Shown: positions 11,104 through 26,100 of the stretch, in pieces | How the letters are laid out: every line of letters starts with the position of its first letter | How positions within the stretch are numbered: position 1 is the stretch's first letter | Assembly (NCBI GenBank): GCA_036345935.2 | Contig: JADWOT020001584.1 | Location: 434,001-498,000, forward strand | Source of the DNA: Taenia hydatigena | Lineage: Eukaryota; Platyhelminthes; Cestoda; Cyclophyllidea; Taeniidae | Direction of reading: 5' to 3' | DNA length: 64,000 nucleotides | Program-made: the position numbers and the translations under genes | The notes under the pieces: generated by a model | Databases searched by the model: none | Told to the model about the DNA's origin: nothing | Seen by the model: only the letters and a program-made list of their open reading frames with translations

Positions 11104-14100
11104 CTGTGGACAAAATAAGCGCGTTAAGGGATTCACTTCTTCTTCATACATTCATTTATGCTTCATTGACAAGGAGCATCTTCGTTCGCTCTGCTAAACT
11201 GCTGCAGAAACTTCAAACTGCACAACAGGTTGAATAAAATTGCTGCAGCTACTGGAATAGCAACGAAGGTAACGGTGAGAGCAGCAGTCACCTTACCTCA
11301 TCTCATCTCTGAAGCAGGAGGAAGTGGTAAAGGAAGACGGTGAAGAATGGAGCTAGCAACATGTGGTTATCATCAACAAGCAGACAGAGGCGGAAGACGA
11401 TGGTGAGTGAAAGGGTGGGAAAGGTAGGAAGGGTAATAAGGTAAGTTAGATACGAATGGACGGATTACACTCGTAGGAAGGCCACGAAGTCACTCCTGAC
11501 GTAGGGATGCTACAACCATGGCAGCCTTGACACCGCTCGAATCCACTGATTTCTGCTAAGGTTATTTTTCACTCTTTTTCTACACCTGTACCGTAGCTTT
11601 CCTCCATTCATAGCAGAAACGTTGGAGACAGTACTTGGCAAGTCATGACGGGGTACAGAATGACTTCTTCTCTCCGCCCCCACTACTCAACAATCTTCCC
11701 AAAAATAGGCGCCACTTTGAGTGCAAACGACAAGGAAAGTTGGCAAACATCGTCAACCCGCCAATGACTAGCAGCATGACGCTGTCTAAACTGCTTCCAA
11801 ATCTAGGGAACTCACTTAAGAAATTTTCACGGAAGTCATTCGTCCCGTCCGGTTCACCGGGAATCATGTAATCCACATTGTCATCATGGTAGAAGTGAAA
11901 AGGCTGGAACTCGTCGAATAGGAAATCGCCAAAGTACTCATCCATGTAGGTCTTCAACACACGTCTATCATAATTGTCAATAGTCCTTCCCCCGTACATC
12001 ACCTAGGCAAAAGCATAACTCGTGTCCACATCAAGAGATTAGATACCTCACCAATCAGGTACTTGATACTAGGCCACTTGATTGCATCACTCTCTTCCGT
12101 TTCGTTGAGAGACTTCTGCAGGATAAGCAGCGAGACAAGGAGGTCGGCATCAGCGAAGTCGTATGGCACATTCCATCCGAGTTTCCCGTAGCGTCGACGC
12201 TCCTGCAGAATCCCGTGGAGGAAGACCAGAACAAACATAATGGAACGGTACTTGGGGTGTGAGGAGGCCACAAAATGGGTGTCATCCATCTTGTTCAATG
12301 ACCCCATGATGTTTTGACGCAGTCCACTCGGTGGCTCCATTACAACCTACGATGTGGAAGAAATTAAGCATTGAATTATGCTTGCTGAGAGAAGGGCAGC
12401 ACCAACCTTATAGGCGATTTGAAGCAGGCCGACGGGAAAGGTGGTAACGGGTTCTGTGGTAAGCCAGAGGCGGAAGTCGGGATGTGGATTCACTGCACTT
12501 TCCAGCATCTTCTCCAACTTGGAGGTGTAAGAGAGCAGGAGGTGGCAGTTCTGAAACACCAGCCAGTGACCTCTTGCCATGCAACTGGAGAAGAGGCTTT
12601 CTGCTGCCTGGTTCAGATCAAATGTGAATCGTTATATGATATTCAGGTTTCGCGTTAAGGGTTCTGAAACTAGCAGCTCCACTAAAGAATAATCGCGATG
12701 GGAGACGATATCTCATGACGTTAGGCGTCAAAGTTTTCTACCGTCTCTCCAATACATCAAAGTTTAAACATTGTTCCTACCGCCTCCTGACCCTGACCCA
12801 ATGAGAGATACTTGATCTTGTTCATTCCAAAGTCGACACTGAGCGCCAGAGTGGTGAGTGCGGCGGGTGGATCAGACCCGGGTTTGACGATGAGCACGAT
12901 GGGGATCGTAGGTGAGGTGGAGACAAGGACCTCATTGAGCTGAGTCATTGGTGGCGCCACGTAGCTGTGACCCATTGTGGCGTTGATGAATAGCGAGATT
13001 GCCGAGGGCACCCGGTCAATGCGCCATGTACGCACTAAGCAGAGGCGCGAAAACGCCGCCAGCTTCTCATACCGCCCTGGCAGCCTCTCTATCTCCGGCG
13101 CCTCCGATTCGTACCACTAGCCCGACACATACTACTTACTCAAGGGCATATGAGTAGCATTCAGCACCATTCCAAGCTTGGAAATCTACTTCATTTCCTA
13201 CTGGTTTCCCATTGTATTTTCGATGCCATAGGCTATTCAATTGAAAATAAATTAAAAAACCCTTGATTGTTTTCACTTGGTGATTGTAGCCACACTGTTG
13301 TTAAATTACTGTACCTTGTCTGATTATTATCAAACGGCAGGTTTAACTCAGGACACAGATTTCCAGTAGCCACTCACCTCTTTCCACACCTCTGGATGCT
13401 TGACTACGCTTTCAGGTAGCTTTCCAAACTTCTTGGGTAGGAAGGTGGCCAAATAGAGACAATCCCGCCATGCAGCCAACGGTATCCACGGTTGCGGTGG
13501 AGGAAAGTACTCATCGGTCAGACAGAGATTGCCACGGATGAAGTAGTTTAGCTCCTTAAGGCGGAGCTTTTTTGCGTCTTGCTGTAAACGGATGGCCAAT
13601 TGGAAGGAGAGGAGAAGCTTGTGCTCCTCAAAGATGGCTAAAAAGGCATAGAGGTAGAAAAAGAAACTTAGTTACGGATCTACTGGGTCGAACACGGCGT
13701 TAATTTAGTGCTTGGGTAGATGATCAGATTGATCACAGACGGATGGTCGAGTGATTTGATGATGATGATTTTCATAGGCGTTTTTGTGAATGGACAAAAT
13801 AGAATAAAAATCGAGGCAATTAAGACCTATCGCTTTTATCTATATTTTGGATGATTGTGCTTTAGATGGATGAAAAGTGGGTGAATGGACAGACACATGA
13901 CTGAATGCATGACAGCCGGAACGAAAGTCTATTCAACTAGTGGGCGAATAAGAGATGGATAAAATAAACTAGCTCAGATTGGCGAGGCACGTTCAATATG
14001 CTTAAAGCTCCCATAGAAATGTAATTTTTCTGACTGATAACTTGCTGAGAGAGTAGGATGCACCAAACTCACCAGTACAACCATAGGAGAAGACAAGAAA

Positions 14101-17100
14101 TGTGAGAGTGGACTTGATATTATCCAGCCTTCGCGGTAACGAGCTGTTTGGCATGGCGCGTTTGAGGGACTTGATAAAGACCTGCAGAAAGGCGGAGAGA
14201 GAGAATTGGTACATGGGATCCACCATCGCCAGATCGGCGATTATGAAGAAGAGTATTGCTCCGCGGCTGAAAAGAAGCCAACAAAATATATTACTGCACC
14301 CTGCCAAGTAATATCTACAAAATCAGTTTCGTAGTTAAAGTTTTCAGGATTCTACAATGTGAGTAGTGGGCCAGTACCGAGCAGCGGGGCGGTAGGCATT
14401 GCGCTGTCTATCTACATCAATGGAGACGGCGGCTGCCTGTTCAAGGGCCCTGCCCACCTCCACGGCCTTGGCCTTCGTCTTCTCCAGGGTCTCAATCAAC
14501 TCCCAATTGTCAAGGATATTGCCTGTTTGCGTGGCCAGTTCCAGCAGCAGGCGATCCTCCAACTCCTTCAATATGCGCTTGTTTTCACTGCAAAGAAGGC
14601 GGGAGGATGAACAGTAGTGCAGATAAGTTTGAAATCGGAAACAGGGGTCTTCGAAGTACTGAACGGGTGAAACCTCAGTCATTTTAAACGGTTGCAAGAA
14701 TAGGAGAGAAACTACTCCATCTAGTTCCTTAGATTTCTGCACATCGGACCGTGAATGGCAATCGAATTTTGGCATGGTAAAAGTTCAGCCCAATTCATCA
14801 TGTACGGCGAAGCCAATAGACCAAGAGATCCCTTAAGCCTCACCCATCAGGGAAAACGGTGCAGAGCCGAATGGCATCGATATCCTGAATATTTGAGAAG
14901 AAATTGCTTATATTTATCCTCTGGATAGCTAAATGTCATCCCCTTGTAGGAAAAAAAGTGAAATAGAAAGCCTTACCTTGTCGACTTGATAAGATACTCT
15001 CTTTTTTCCTCCAGCTCCTTCTGCTCGTACTTCACCAGAGCGGAGAGTAGTTGGCCTTCAAGGCCAGTGGGTGTGACAGTGTAGTTGATGATGCAGGCGT
15101 GGCTGAAGAGGTTCGGCGAAAAGCGCGGATTGGGTAGCTTTGTGGTCATATAGAGACGGAAGCCCTGGTCGTACTCTACCTCTCGATCGCCCAGTATCAC
15201 TACTTCCCTGCCTCGGTCCTCTGAAGGTGAGAGGATAATAATGGGAAATAGCAATGAAGATTGCCAAGTTGGCGATGATAACGCACATACTTCTGATATC
15301 TCGACTTAGGATGTTGTTTAGTACAGGATCGATGCTCTCCTCAACCGAAGTGAACATAATTGCAACTCCAAGCTTAATACAATTCTCCAGAGTACGCAGA
15401 AACATTGGATCATTCAGTGTGGTAATCTACAAGGGGAAAGTGCATCTCATAGCGAGATCCTGCTTAAACAGACAATCGAATGGAATTGGGTCAACAGAGT
15501 TTGACATCTTTCTGAAATATAAATGGATGTGGTGACGAATCGAAATAACGTCTACCTATTCAGATAGGCTGGAATCCTCTAAGTTGCTGGTAATCTCTCA
15601 ACCTCACACTCTCTAAACACGTCAATTGCAAAAGAGTAAGTTGGCCCACCTTGATGGAGCGCGTCTCATCCCGGGGGTTATGCTCCATCACGCGAAGCCA
15701 ATTTGTGGCCTGTCCTTGAGGGTCAATGCACACGGGTGTTTTGAGACCTTTAGTGGTGAGAATAGCATTTTGAATGCTCAACTCGTCTGGCGGCAAGCCC
15801 TGTGAATTCCATGTGGTGATCTCCACTTCGGTAGTGAGCAGCTCATCCACCTTGAAGCCCTCTGTCATTGGAATCTGTGGAGATAATTAACGGAAAAGTA
15901 TATTTGGAGGAAGGAAGTGAAAGGTGAAGGCGTAAATGATAGAGCAAAGCCTTACCTCGTCGTTGACAAGATCATCAAACCATTTCTTATATAGCAGACG
16001 TGTTCGGAACTCCTGAGTGAAGGGACCGAGGTAATTGAGAAAAGCGGAGGCCAAGAGACAGTGACCCATCAGCTTCTTTTTGCCATGTTGGAGGGCTGCC
16101 ACTGTCTCAATCCACCTAAGCAAAGAAGAAAAGCTCAGTTGTATTGGACACTGAATACATACGATTAACAGTATGAGTGATGCGAGTTTGTATGAATCGC
16201 TTAGGCAATGTGGGTGTCGAAACGCGCAAATCAACAGCACCTACCGAATCTTCTCCGATGCCAATCCCGTGGTCAGTTTCTCGGCAGCCAATAGCTGCCT
16301 CAGCATAATATTCATCTCATTCCGCAGCCGGTCCATCTCACTTTGCGCCTCAGCGAATTGGCGTCGCAAATTAAGCAGCATATCCTCCAGCTGATTCACC
16401 TGGTCCGTCAGCATCTGCAATTCGCGCACTGCTTTGGCCAACTCGCGCTCCAGTGCCTTCACACGCTCCCGTTTGGGACGAATCATCTTTGCCACATCGT
16501 AAAAACTCACCACAGAGAGGATGAACTTAAAGAAACCACCACCCGCCTTGCTGGCTGCACGCACCTCTTCGTAACCGATGCCACGCTTGGAGAGGAGGTC
16601 TGATTAATAAAGAGGTCAACATTTTCTGCTATCATCACAATCGTTTATCACTTCTCCGCGTAGAATTCGTCCATTGTAACCGACAAACAAAGCTTTTCTG
16701 CTTTTATCATAATAGCTTGCCGCATAATGGTATGGCGCTCTATTCGTACAACCTACACCCATGCAATATTGCGCAACAGCGTCGGGAAATGCTGAGTCTG
16801 ATGTGTGAATAGTCAAAAGGTCGAGTTTTTCATCGATGCTGACAATGAGGAGAGGTCAGGTAAAGTCAGCACGAAAACTGAACTAGAGGTAAACCAGATG
16901 GCCGGTTGCGCCAGAAGCGAAGTAACAATACAGTAAAAAGAAGGGAGGCAGATTGTGTGCTTAGCGCTATAGGTGGTGTTGAGCAAGTGTTGCCAAGACA
17001 ATCGACTGCCTCGGAGAATGCGTTTGCTGTAGAATATAATGCTTGAGGCGAGTTCAATTTAAGAGAGGTTACAAAATGTCCGAAAATTGGGTGTGAGAAG

Positions 17101-20100
17101 AAGGAATTCCAGTTGGGCAAGGGAACTTTTAGCGAGGTAAATGTGGAAGGTTTTTCTAAAATCACAGATATCTCCGAAAAAAGCATTTTAAGCTAATATG
17201 ATATTTTAGACGAGCATTAGAGTGCATTGGATGTAATTGATCGTGGTTTTAACGCGAACGAGTGCAAGGAATCATTAATACAATTTCAAAGGACCATGGA
17301 ATAGGATCCGCACGTTAATATCATTGACAATTCGCCATTATGAGTTACTTTTAGGTCATTCTATCGCTGATTCGCGGGATCACGAAGGGTGTGATAGTTA
17401 GACTGGGGAAAGTGGTAATAGGTGAGGAGACAAACCTTTGATGGCATTGATACTCTTTTGAGGAATCGCCTCACAGTCCATAGTCTGTAGGGTGCCAATG
17501 AAATTGGCGTCCGCCATGAGACCACGAGCCGACTTCCAGCTTATCTCTGCGGCTGACATTACATGGCACAGGCACTCGCCCACAAGCTGAACCTGTGAAT
17601 GAATGAGAGTTGGGGTTTACCTCTGCAGCATTGATCAAACTGGTCAGACATCTTCCCATTCGTTCATTCATCCATCCACCCATCTATTCCGAGTCCATAA
17701 ATCTATCTCTAGTCCTACTTTTAGTTGTAATGTTCCAGAGCATCCCAGACTGTTACAAACCCTTAGGTGTCACAAGCAATCAGTACTTGTGCGTTGCTAG
17801 ATGCATCTTTAAATGTCCGACGCTCTCAGCTTCATTTGACAACCGCTAGATACACAGAGACCGTGACTTGCAAAAGTGTTACGAGTTGGTCATCAAAGTG
17901 CTGGAAGCAGAAATTTTTAACATGCAACACAGCCCTGAACGTCTCAGTACAGTGCTAGACTGTTATCCATTAAAGTACTTCTCTAGATTGGAATTTTGCT
18001 CGACACAGAAGTACCTCTCCCAAATTTGAAATACGAGTTGAGTTTTGAAAGGACGCAATAAATCGCTGCAAAAGCAGTTACTGAGCTAACAACTCACGGG
18101 TTTGGGTGGAGTCGCAAAGGCTCGAAATTCGGTGACATCAGCTTTTTCCAACTCGTCCAGAGCCCTTTTTGCAGCTTCCAGTGCTGGTAAGGCCTCGGCT
18201 AAGGCATCCTCGGCTTCACCCTTAAGGAAAGTAAAAGTGACGCTTCTGACAATGTGTTTTCCACCTTTTACAGGCGCACGAAATCTTTGGTCCCGTCCGA
18301 AAATGCTTAGATATTAATAAAAAACAATAAAGATGCGTAGGTTGCTAGAGATGCAAAGCATGGAACAATACGGAATCAGGAGACAATTGTTGATTAGCAT
18401 TGCAATAAGCAAGGGGAAGAGTAAACCGACAGACAGATGTAATAACACTGTGCATGCAGAATCCCCAGAGGGCGTTTCATACGAAGAACTCCGGCGACAT
18501 TCACGGGGCGTGATAGAAAAGTTTAAAGCGAATTGTTCCAGAAATTTTCTTTAAAACGAATATACAGAAAGTCCGTAGTTCTGGTACCGAAGTACTCAGA
18601 TATTTTTGAACGATACGGAGAAATAAAGGAGGGTATAAATGATCCTGACGTAAAAATTAGTCCTTCGGTAGGAAAGTAGAGGAGGGGTAGCGAGAGCCAA
18701 CAAACAAAGAGGCATATAGATGGGTAGCTGGACGATTGAATAGGTAAGCAGATTGGTGAACAGGTAGAAATCCCCTTGATTAGACAGCTCCCATACACAG
18801 AAAAAGCCGGCTAAATGTAATAAGAGAGCAAAGAAGAAACTAAAATATTTTATGCAAAATTCGAAAATACATGTGACAAGACATCAGTCTCCTAAAAACA
18901 CCTCCATATAGGCATGGTGAGCGTGATAAAGGAGTTAAACCAAATAGCAATCAGGTAAGACAGTGGACCTCCATCATGGAGGCATTGTTTACTGAGCAGA
19001 CAGATAATAAGGCAGCGAAAGTTAAGCGGGCAGGCAAAAGAAGGAATTAACAGTCAGAAATAGATGGATAAACTGAACTGATAGCTGAATGGATAACTTA
19101 ATGGATCAATGGGCAGATAGATAGACGGAAAACAGGTAGTCAAGTTGACAGACCTTCTCTTTGGTGATGACCTTCTGTTGTGCTGCGACTTCGATGGATT
19201 TGGCCTGCGCCTCGGTCTTTTTGACAGTAGCAGCCTTGGTAGACTCCTCAATCTCCTTCATCAACTCCTCGCATGACAGAGTCTTCTCTTCCAGCACCAC
19301 TTTCTGGATTGCCATCTTGGTATTCAACTCGTCGATTTGCTTCGCCGTCTCCTTCAACTTCTCCAAGCCCACCTTCAATCGGTCCTGGCTTGCTTCGTTT
19401 TCTCTGCAAACAAGCCATCAGTAGCAAATATTTTGGTGAAGCTCCAGAGGGGTGAAATAAAATTGGCACTCTGTTACCTGTTCAATCTCCCGACTCATTA
19501 AATCTACTTAAACTATCACAAATATTTTCACACACCAATTGAATAAATAAATACGAACTAGCAGTTTGAAAAGCCAGTTTCAATCACCTACAGTTCCCTT
19601 TTAAGGTCACCTACTCTGTTTTCTCTCTGAGGAGCTTCCTGTAGCCCTCAATGAAGCCGATATAATTAGTGGCGGTAACGTAGTTGTCGCGTCTCAGCTG
19701 TTGCTTAAACTCCACCGAGGCCTCCTTCACGGAGATGTGGATGTTCACGATATTCACTATCACCGCCTCCCAGTGTTTGCGTGGCACAATTTGGTCCTAA
19801 AAACAAATCCCAATAAAATGATTTGATGGATTCACTTTAATTTGGTCTAGATGACGAAAAGGAACATCAAGTTGGACAAGATGAATAACGGATGAAAGTT
19901 TATGAGAAGGCTACATCCGTAAGGTGGTTCATGATAAAGTGGCATTAGGGTTATGCGAACAACATTCCACAAATCCAGGCCATCACTGTGTGATTCTATA
20001 GGGGTAGAGCAAGTCAGAACAGCCGTATTCAGCGGATAATTGAGGCAGGCCTTGAAGTTGATAAGACTGATGAACTCAGACACAATCCCAACAGAGGCAA

Positions 20101-23100
20101 ATGGAACAGAAGCCAAGTTTGTTCAGTTACCAAACAGACCTTAGGATCAATGAGGCTACAGGCAACAGCATAGAGTGCCTGCTCAGGCCATGGGAAGAAC
20201 CAATCTATGGTGGTACAGTTAACGATGCCGGGGAAGTTGCGACATCGAGTGCGCAGATCATCTCCCACTGGACTCATGCAGAGGGTCATGTGGAGACGGG
20301 AGGTGCAGTCACGGGCAAACCACTTCCACACCGTCTCCTTGGTGACGTTGGCCGCAACGCCCCCAATCGCTCTCAGCGCCGCTTCCGCCTTGGGCCAAAC
20401 ATTGTTTATCACACCATCTTTGTCCTCTTCTGAGAAGAGCGATACCAGGCAGCCCGTGGTGAGAATGTTGTTTACAAACTCCAAGAACCCTAGGAAGAGA
20501 CAAAATTTGTGTATTTTTTACCGATTCCGGGTTTGGAAGAGAAAAGGCAAACCCACCTTCGCTACGAACGTGAGTGTCCGTAAAAATGAATGTATACTGA
20601 TCCGTATTTTCCGCCATTTGCATATACAACCGCTTGATGTCCTCGCAGAGCTCCGGCTCGCCATAAGTCTTGCTTAAACTGATCTCGAATGTGCGTAGGC
20701 CCGCAACAAAGGCAGCCAACTTGGCCAGTGCTTTCTTGCCCGAGCCCGAGACTCCCACGAGGAGGGCATGGCTGCCTTGCAATCGCAAGATCCGGTGAAT
20801 GATACTCAAGTGGTTCAATGCGTCGTTGAATAGGACCAGGTTGAGGTTACCCACTTGCTCGTTGTAAGCCACTTGCAACTATGAAGGACAAGTGGGTGGG
20901 GATGTTTGAGCTCCTTGGGTGCATTTAAGGTAAGGGTGATCCAAGGTTTGCGTTTTAATAAACTGTTATAAGAGGAATCAAGTCACCTCTTTTAAGTAAA
21001 GAGCGGGAGGAAACTCACCTCCTCGGCGATGGCCTTGCACACATCGAAGTCCTGCATATCCTCATAGTAGACCACCTCCTCCTCGGTGCCTGCAGCCCAA
21101 TATTCCCCAAAGATGATCGGATCCATCATAGCGTAGCCCATGTCCTCCCTGAAGTACTTCTTCAGCATGCTCTCTATGATTCCCTATAGAGGAGGATGGG
21201 AAGGGGAGAAAGAACGCGAAATAAGCAGAATCTGAGCCGTAAAACAAGGAGCAACAAGTATTTTTGCCATACTTGGGGCTTACTGTGGGGGCATTTGCGT
21301 CTAGGATGATGCAGAAGAGAGGAAACTGCTTTGGCAATAATAACACCTACCTCTACGACGCCCTGATCCGCATTGTTAATGAGACGATCATGGAAACACC
21401 TGAGGACCTCGTGTCGCCACAACCGTAGGACCTTTTTAGGGCCCTTGAACCTTCCTGGAGTGGCCTGACACATCCCTTGGAACACTCTCGAGATATCCCT
21501 CAGGTTAAAAGTGTAATGGAACTTCGTTGGGGTGGGAAGAAGGCGATTCTTAATCTCAAAGTACGTCTCAATACTCATGCTCGTAATGTCACTGATTATA
21601 GCCTGCAATTTCTTCGAGAATCCCATGGCGAAGTGACCATTGAGGATGCTACCAAAAATCTTATTCAAACTGTCGGCCGAGGGTGGCAGACAATGGAAGA
21701 TGGAGAAGAAAGAGACAAAGCGTGGATCGAGGGACCTGCGTCCGCCACCGGGTGGACCCATCCCACCCACATAGGTCATATCCTTCAGCGCTCGCCACAC
21801 CAGATCCTTGCCTTGTTCGAAGAGACCTCCACGTTCCAAAATCATTCTCATCAGCGCTATGGGCTGCTGGGTGCCGTATTCGTCTTCCTGTGGCATGTTG
21901 AGGTCGTCAATGAAGACTATGAGTTTCTTGCCCGGCATAGGGCCGTACACTCCTTTGGCGCGTTTCTCCACGTTGGCATTGAGACTACGAAGAACATCTT
22001 TGGAAGAGGTACGAGAGGAGAAATTGATCACAAGCGAGCATGTAACATCGGGATTCAGAGATTGGATGGTGGAGAGGGCGGTTGCCGTCTTGCTAGTTCC
22101 AGTTTCGCCGACCATAATCAGTGGTCGATTCATCTAAAAGGATGGTAGTGTGCCAGATGAAAGACGAATGTTGACTCAGGACTCACCAGAAACATTTCCT
22201 TAAGGATCCATTCAAGCTTGACAGTCTCGACCGTGGGCACAACAATTTCGGGATAAGGCACGGCGGTATTGTGAATGTACTTGGGAACGAGACTACGCCA
22301 TTCCACCCAATGCAATTCCTTCAGATCGAACATGTAGTCAAAGAGGTATTCGGAGTGACATGGAATTACACCTGTGTTCAATCAAATGAAACCGAAAATG
22401 CTGAAATTGTCTTGCATTTCGTCATCCTGAGCAAAGACTCCATTAGACTAGTTGATTTATGAGAATAGAAGACATCATCACGTGCCTGACGTCTTCCTCC
22501 TTCTATCTGGGCAAGTCTAGCTGAGCATGTTTTTCACACATCCATTTTAAATGATTGGCCTACTTACCTGGGGCAACGAAACCCATTCCTTCCCCTTCAT
22601 CATACATTCCCAGTCCAGAAAGCGCCTTAATAGCTTCATCTAGGATGATTTGATCACGCAGGTGCATAGGGGCGCCAAAAGCCCAGAATAGGCAGTATAG
22701 AAAGATGGCTTCCAAAGCATCAGGGCTGTCATAAGTAAGAACAGGCTCGAGGTCGGCAGTCGAGATTTCCGTTGTACGCCTCGCAGTCAAGTCTGAGTCT
22801 AGAGCTCCTTCTTCTGTACTGGTTCCTAAGCCTGTCCCTCCTGAAGTCAAGGTGAAAACCGACGACTCCACCGCAGTTCGCGACGTCTCCGTCTCTACGG
22901 CAGTCATTTCATTCCCCTCTCCCGCCGTCTCAAGGGCTCCTGCCACCAACGCAGCGTCTTTTGATGCCTTTGACTTGAGCCCACCAGCTTCGACAAGACT
23001 GGGCAACTTCCCCCAATTGTCGGTGCCTGGTTCGCTGCCCTCGTCCAGTTGGCCGGAAAGTAGGGCGCAAAACTGGATAATGGTGTGCATTGGGCTAGTG

Positions 23101-26100
23101 GGTACCACATGGATGACCTTCTTGGTTTTGGAGGTGTCCTCACCACCTCCCCCACCAGTCCCGCCGCCGCCGCCTCCACCTCCTGCTGGTGCCGCGGAGC
23201 CACCAGCCGGTGCGCCTTCTTTCCCTGGAGAAAGCATTGTGTATGAACATGAAAAGTGATGGCCTTAATTTATGTTCATTTTACTCTAGGTATATCGCAA
23301 AAGTCATGTTTGGACAAAAGCTCTCGGACTTATTGTGGTAGAACGAGTACAATAAATGCAACTAACAGAAAGTGGATTAAGATGATGCATTACACTCGCC
23401 TGATTCATTTGATAGACGTTGTCTACGAGCTTTGGGTCCACCGAACCCACCCGCTGGGGAGATGCCCTCGAAGATGAGATCCATCAAACTGGGAATGTAC
23501 TTTTTGAAGAGGAATTCCAAGACCTCACTGATATTCTCGTTGTGAATGCTCATTATCTAAATTGATGCAAAAGGCAGAAAATTACGCCTGCAGTGCCGAT
23601 TCACACTCGTGCTCAGGTGTCCCAGTCGGTTTTTATTTTGTCAAATCAAGTAGTTGAGACAAAAAAGTAGCGCTCGTTGGAAATGCATAGCTTTTCGGGC
23701 TCATTCGTGAATATTTAGCCAATTTTGCTTCTCTTTGTCTTCCAGGGTGGATGAATGGAAACAAATTAAACAAAACACTACTTCAAAATAGACATGTGAG
23801 TTTCAGGCTCGTATGGATTTTTTGTGCGATTTTCATTTGATCATTACCTTTTGCATACACATTCATGCCATCATTCCACCGCCACCTTAGTTTTAGGAAC
23901 TTTAGAGAAAAAATCAACTACTGCTGTGTATCTATTCCTCGGTAAACTTACCCATGCATTCCAATAGGCCTCATAACTGAGATTTTTGGGGTCCACGTAG
24001 ACCATACCACAGCGTGAGACGGTAGCAGGCGAAGCAAATCGTAAATCCCCAACTTCAAAGAGGAGAGCACAATAGGGCTGCAGCTTAATTCGCTCCCCAT
24101 TGACTAGAGTAAGCAGTCGATTGTCGTCCATCACAGAGTTCATGTTCTCAATCCAAAGAGCATCCACATCACCATCGAAGACGATGTAGCGTCGCTCGTT
24201 CTGATCCGTGGGTGTGTTGATTTGGCGGAAGATCATGGAGAGCAGACCGTCAGTCCACTCGCGACTGGCGGGATCCAGGGTGCCGTAGAGCTCGTTCACG
24301 GAACGGTCTTTTGGATTGATGGTGTGTAGTTTTGTGGGAAGACCCATTCTGACATAAAAACACGGGTTCAAGGGCACTTATTAGATGATCCTATCCAAAT
24401 AGTATACCATCAGAGTTCAGTTGCATTAGGCCTTATATTGAATTACACACAACCCTTCTAACAAATGAGGAAAAAAAGGGCAAGTTATATACGGATTCAT
24501 TAATAATCCCTTTCCATTACCCTATAAATATAGAATGTGTAGGCCCAATCGAGCACAATTTCTTGAGTCTATTCGTGCTGACTGAGAAGAAATAGAGTTA
24601 AGTGACAATTCCGAGGTGGTTACATCAGAATATGGAGCACCTAGCTGTTGACAAGATGAGATTACCACCATCATCATCATCATCATTTAGGCTCAACATC
24701 ATATGATTTGAAGTTGTTCTTGACACCTCAAACATAAGTGTATCTGGATAATAGCAATCAGCGCATCATTATCCCAATTACGAAGAACTAAACTTTCTAA
24801 AGATGATGCTTTATCATCCACTGCCCCATCACCAGAAGCGAGTCGGCTAATCCATTTCTAACCAACATGCTTTGCCACTGCATTCCGAATCCACTCCAAT
24901 TGCTTTACAACAACTTTGCCAGAGGTTTCTGCAGCCATGGACCGCAGTAATACTCGTTCAGTAATGCAGATCAGCTCAAATCATATCCACTCTTCATCCG
25001 ACATTTCGCAATATGCAGGCGGGTTCAAAACAAAATATTTGGGCAAGCAGCGAAACTGCCCAATGCAACTTGCCAAATAACCCTTCACGAATGCCTCATT
25101 ATCATATTAGCGCTCACTTCTATCTAATTAAGATGCCTTGTTGTAAAATTTTGGCTCTATAACCATGATTCTCAGTAGTACTGTAATTAGAGGTGAAAAA
25201 AGTATCATGCCACTCACATTCGTTGGGAGTTAGCCAGAGTATTAAGCACAGTAGTCTTTCCTCCCAGTGTTGGACCAACAAGCATAACTGAATGACGGAC
25301 TGCAAGGGTGTCTCGCAGATGAATCACCTTCTGTAGCTGAAAGAAAACGGCAACAAATGTCAGCGCTCGAAAATACGTCAATCGGATCGCAAGCCCGAGT
25401 TGATTCTGAGGAGATGTAAAAATTTCCTGATTAATCTTACACTTAGAGAAGCCAAAGCGTTGGTTTGTCAAGTACGACTACTTAACTAGGGCGTGGGTTT
25501 TAAGCCTTCCTTGACAGTGACATCAAACACAGGAACGATGAATGTAGAGCGAATGGCACAAAATCGGCGCTAAATTCGTTTAAACGCTAGGTGAAAACTG
25601 GATGAAGAGTTGCTGTAGATGGCTAGAAACTGAAATGACATAGTATTTTACTGGGTTATTTAGGATAGACTTCGTCAATGAAATGGGCTATTCGCAATTT
25701 GCAGAGAATTTCGTGGGAGCTGCCATAAAAACGACTGGTTAAAATTAGGAGTTTTGGTGACAATCTTCCCTTGAAATACAAGCATAGAAGGTTAGCCAAC
25801 TGCGATGTATTTCATTTCAAAATTAAGCCAGGAGTTTACTGAATACCAAACTTGCCCTGCGTCTTCCCATCCCATAGCTTACCTGTTCCTCAATAATAGA
25901 GTACCTCTGAAACTTGAGCACTGTGGTGGCTGCCAAAATGAGGTCGGGATCTGAGCTGTGAAGAACGAGTTCTACGCCAGGAAAGAGATCCTGTACAAGG
26001 CCCATAAAGAGAGGCACATCCTCATGCACAAACTTGGGCAAATTGGTGTCCTTCAGTGCGCGCATTAACAGCTTTTCCTCCCGATTCTCTGGATCGGCAC

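Noticed and set aside
21477..22148. 223-codon plus-strand frame
   Set aside because: It is antisense to dynein exon 34 (AAA3), with no domain of its own.
22852..23259. Plus-strand frame with polyproline
   Set aside because: It is antisense to the polyglycine part of dynein exon 32.
24665..24690. (CAT)n run considered as a repeat array or CRISPR-like array
   Set aside because: It is a short simple microsatellite in a dynein intron, and CRISPR is not expected in animal DNA.
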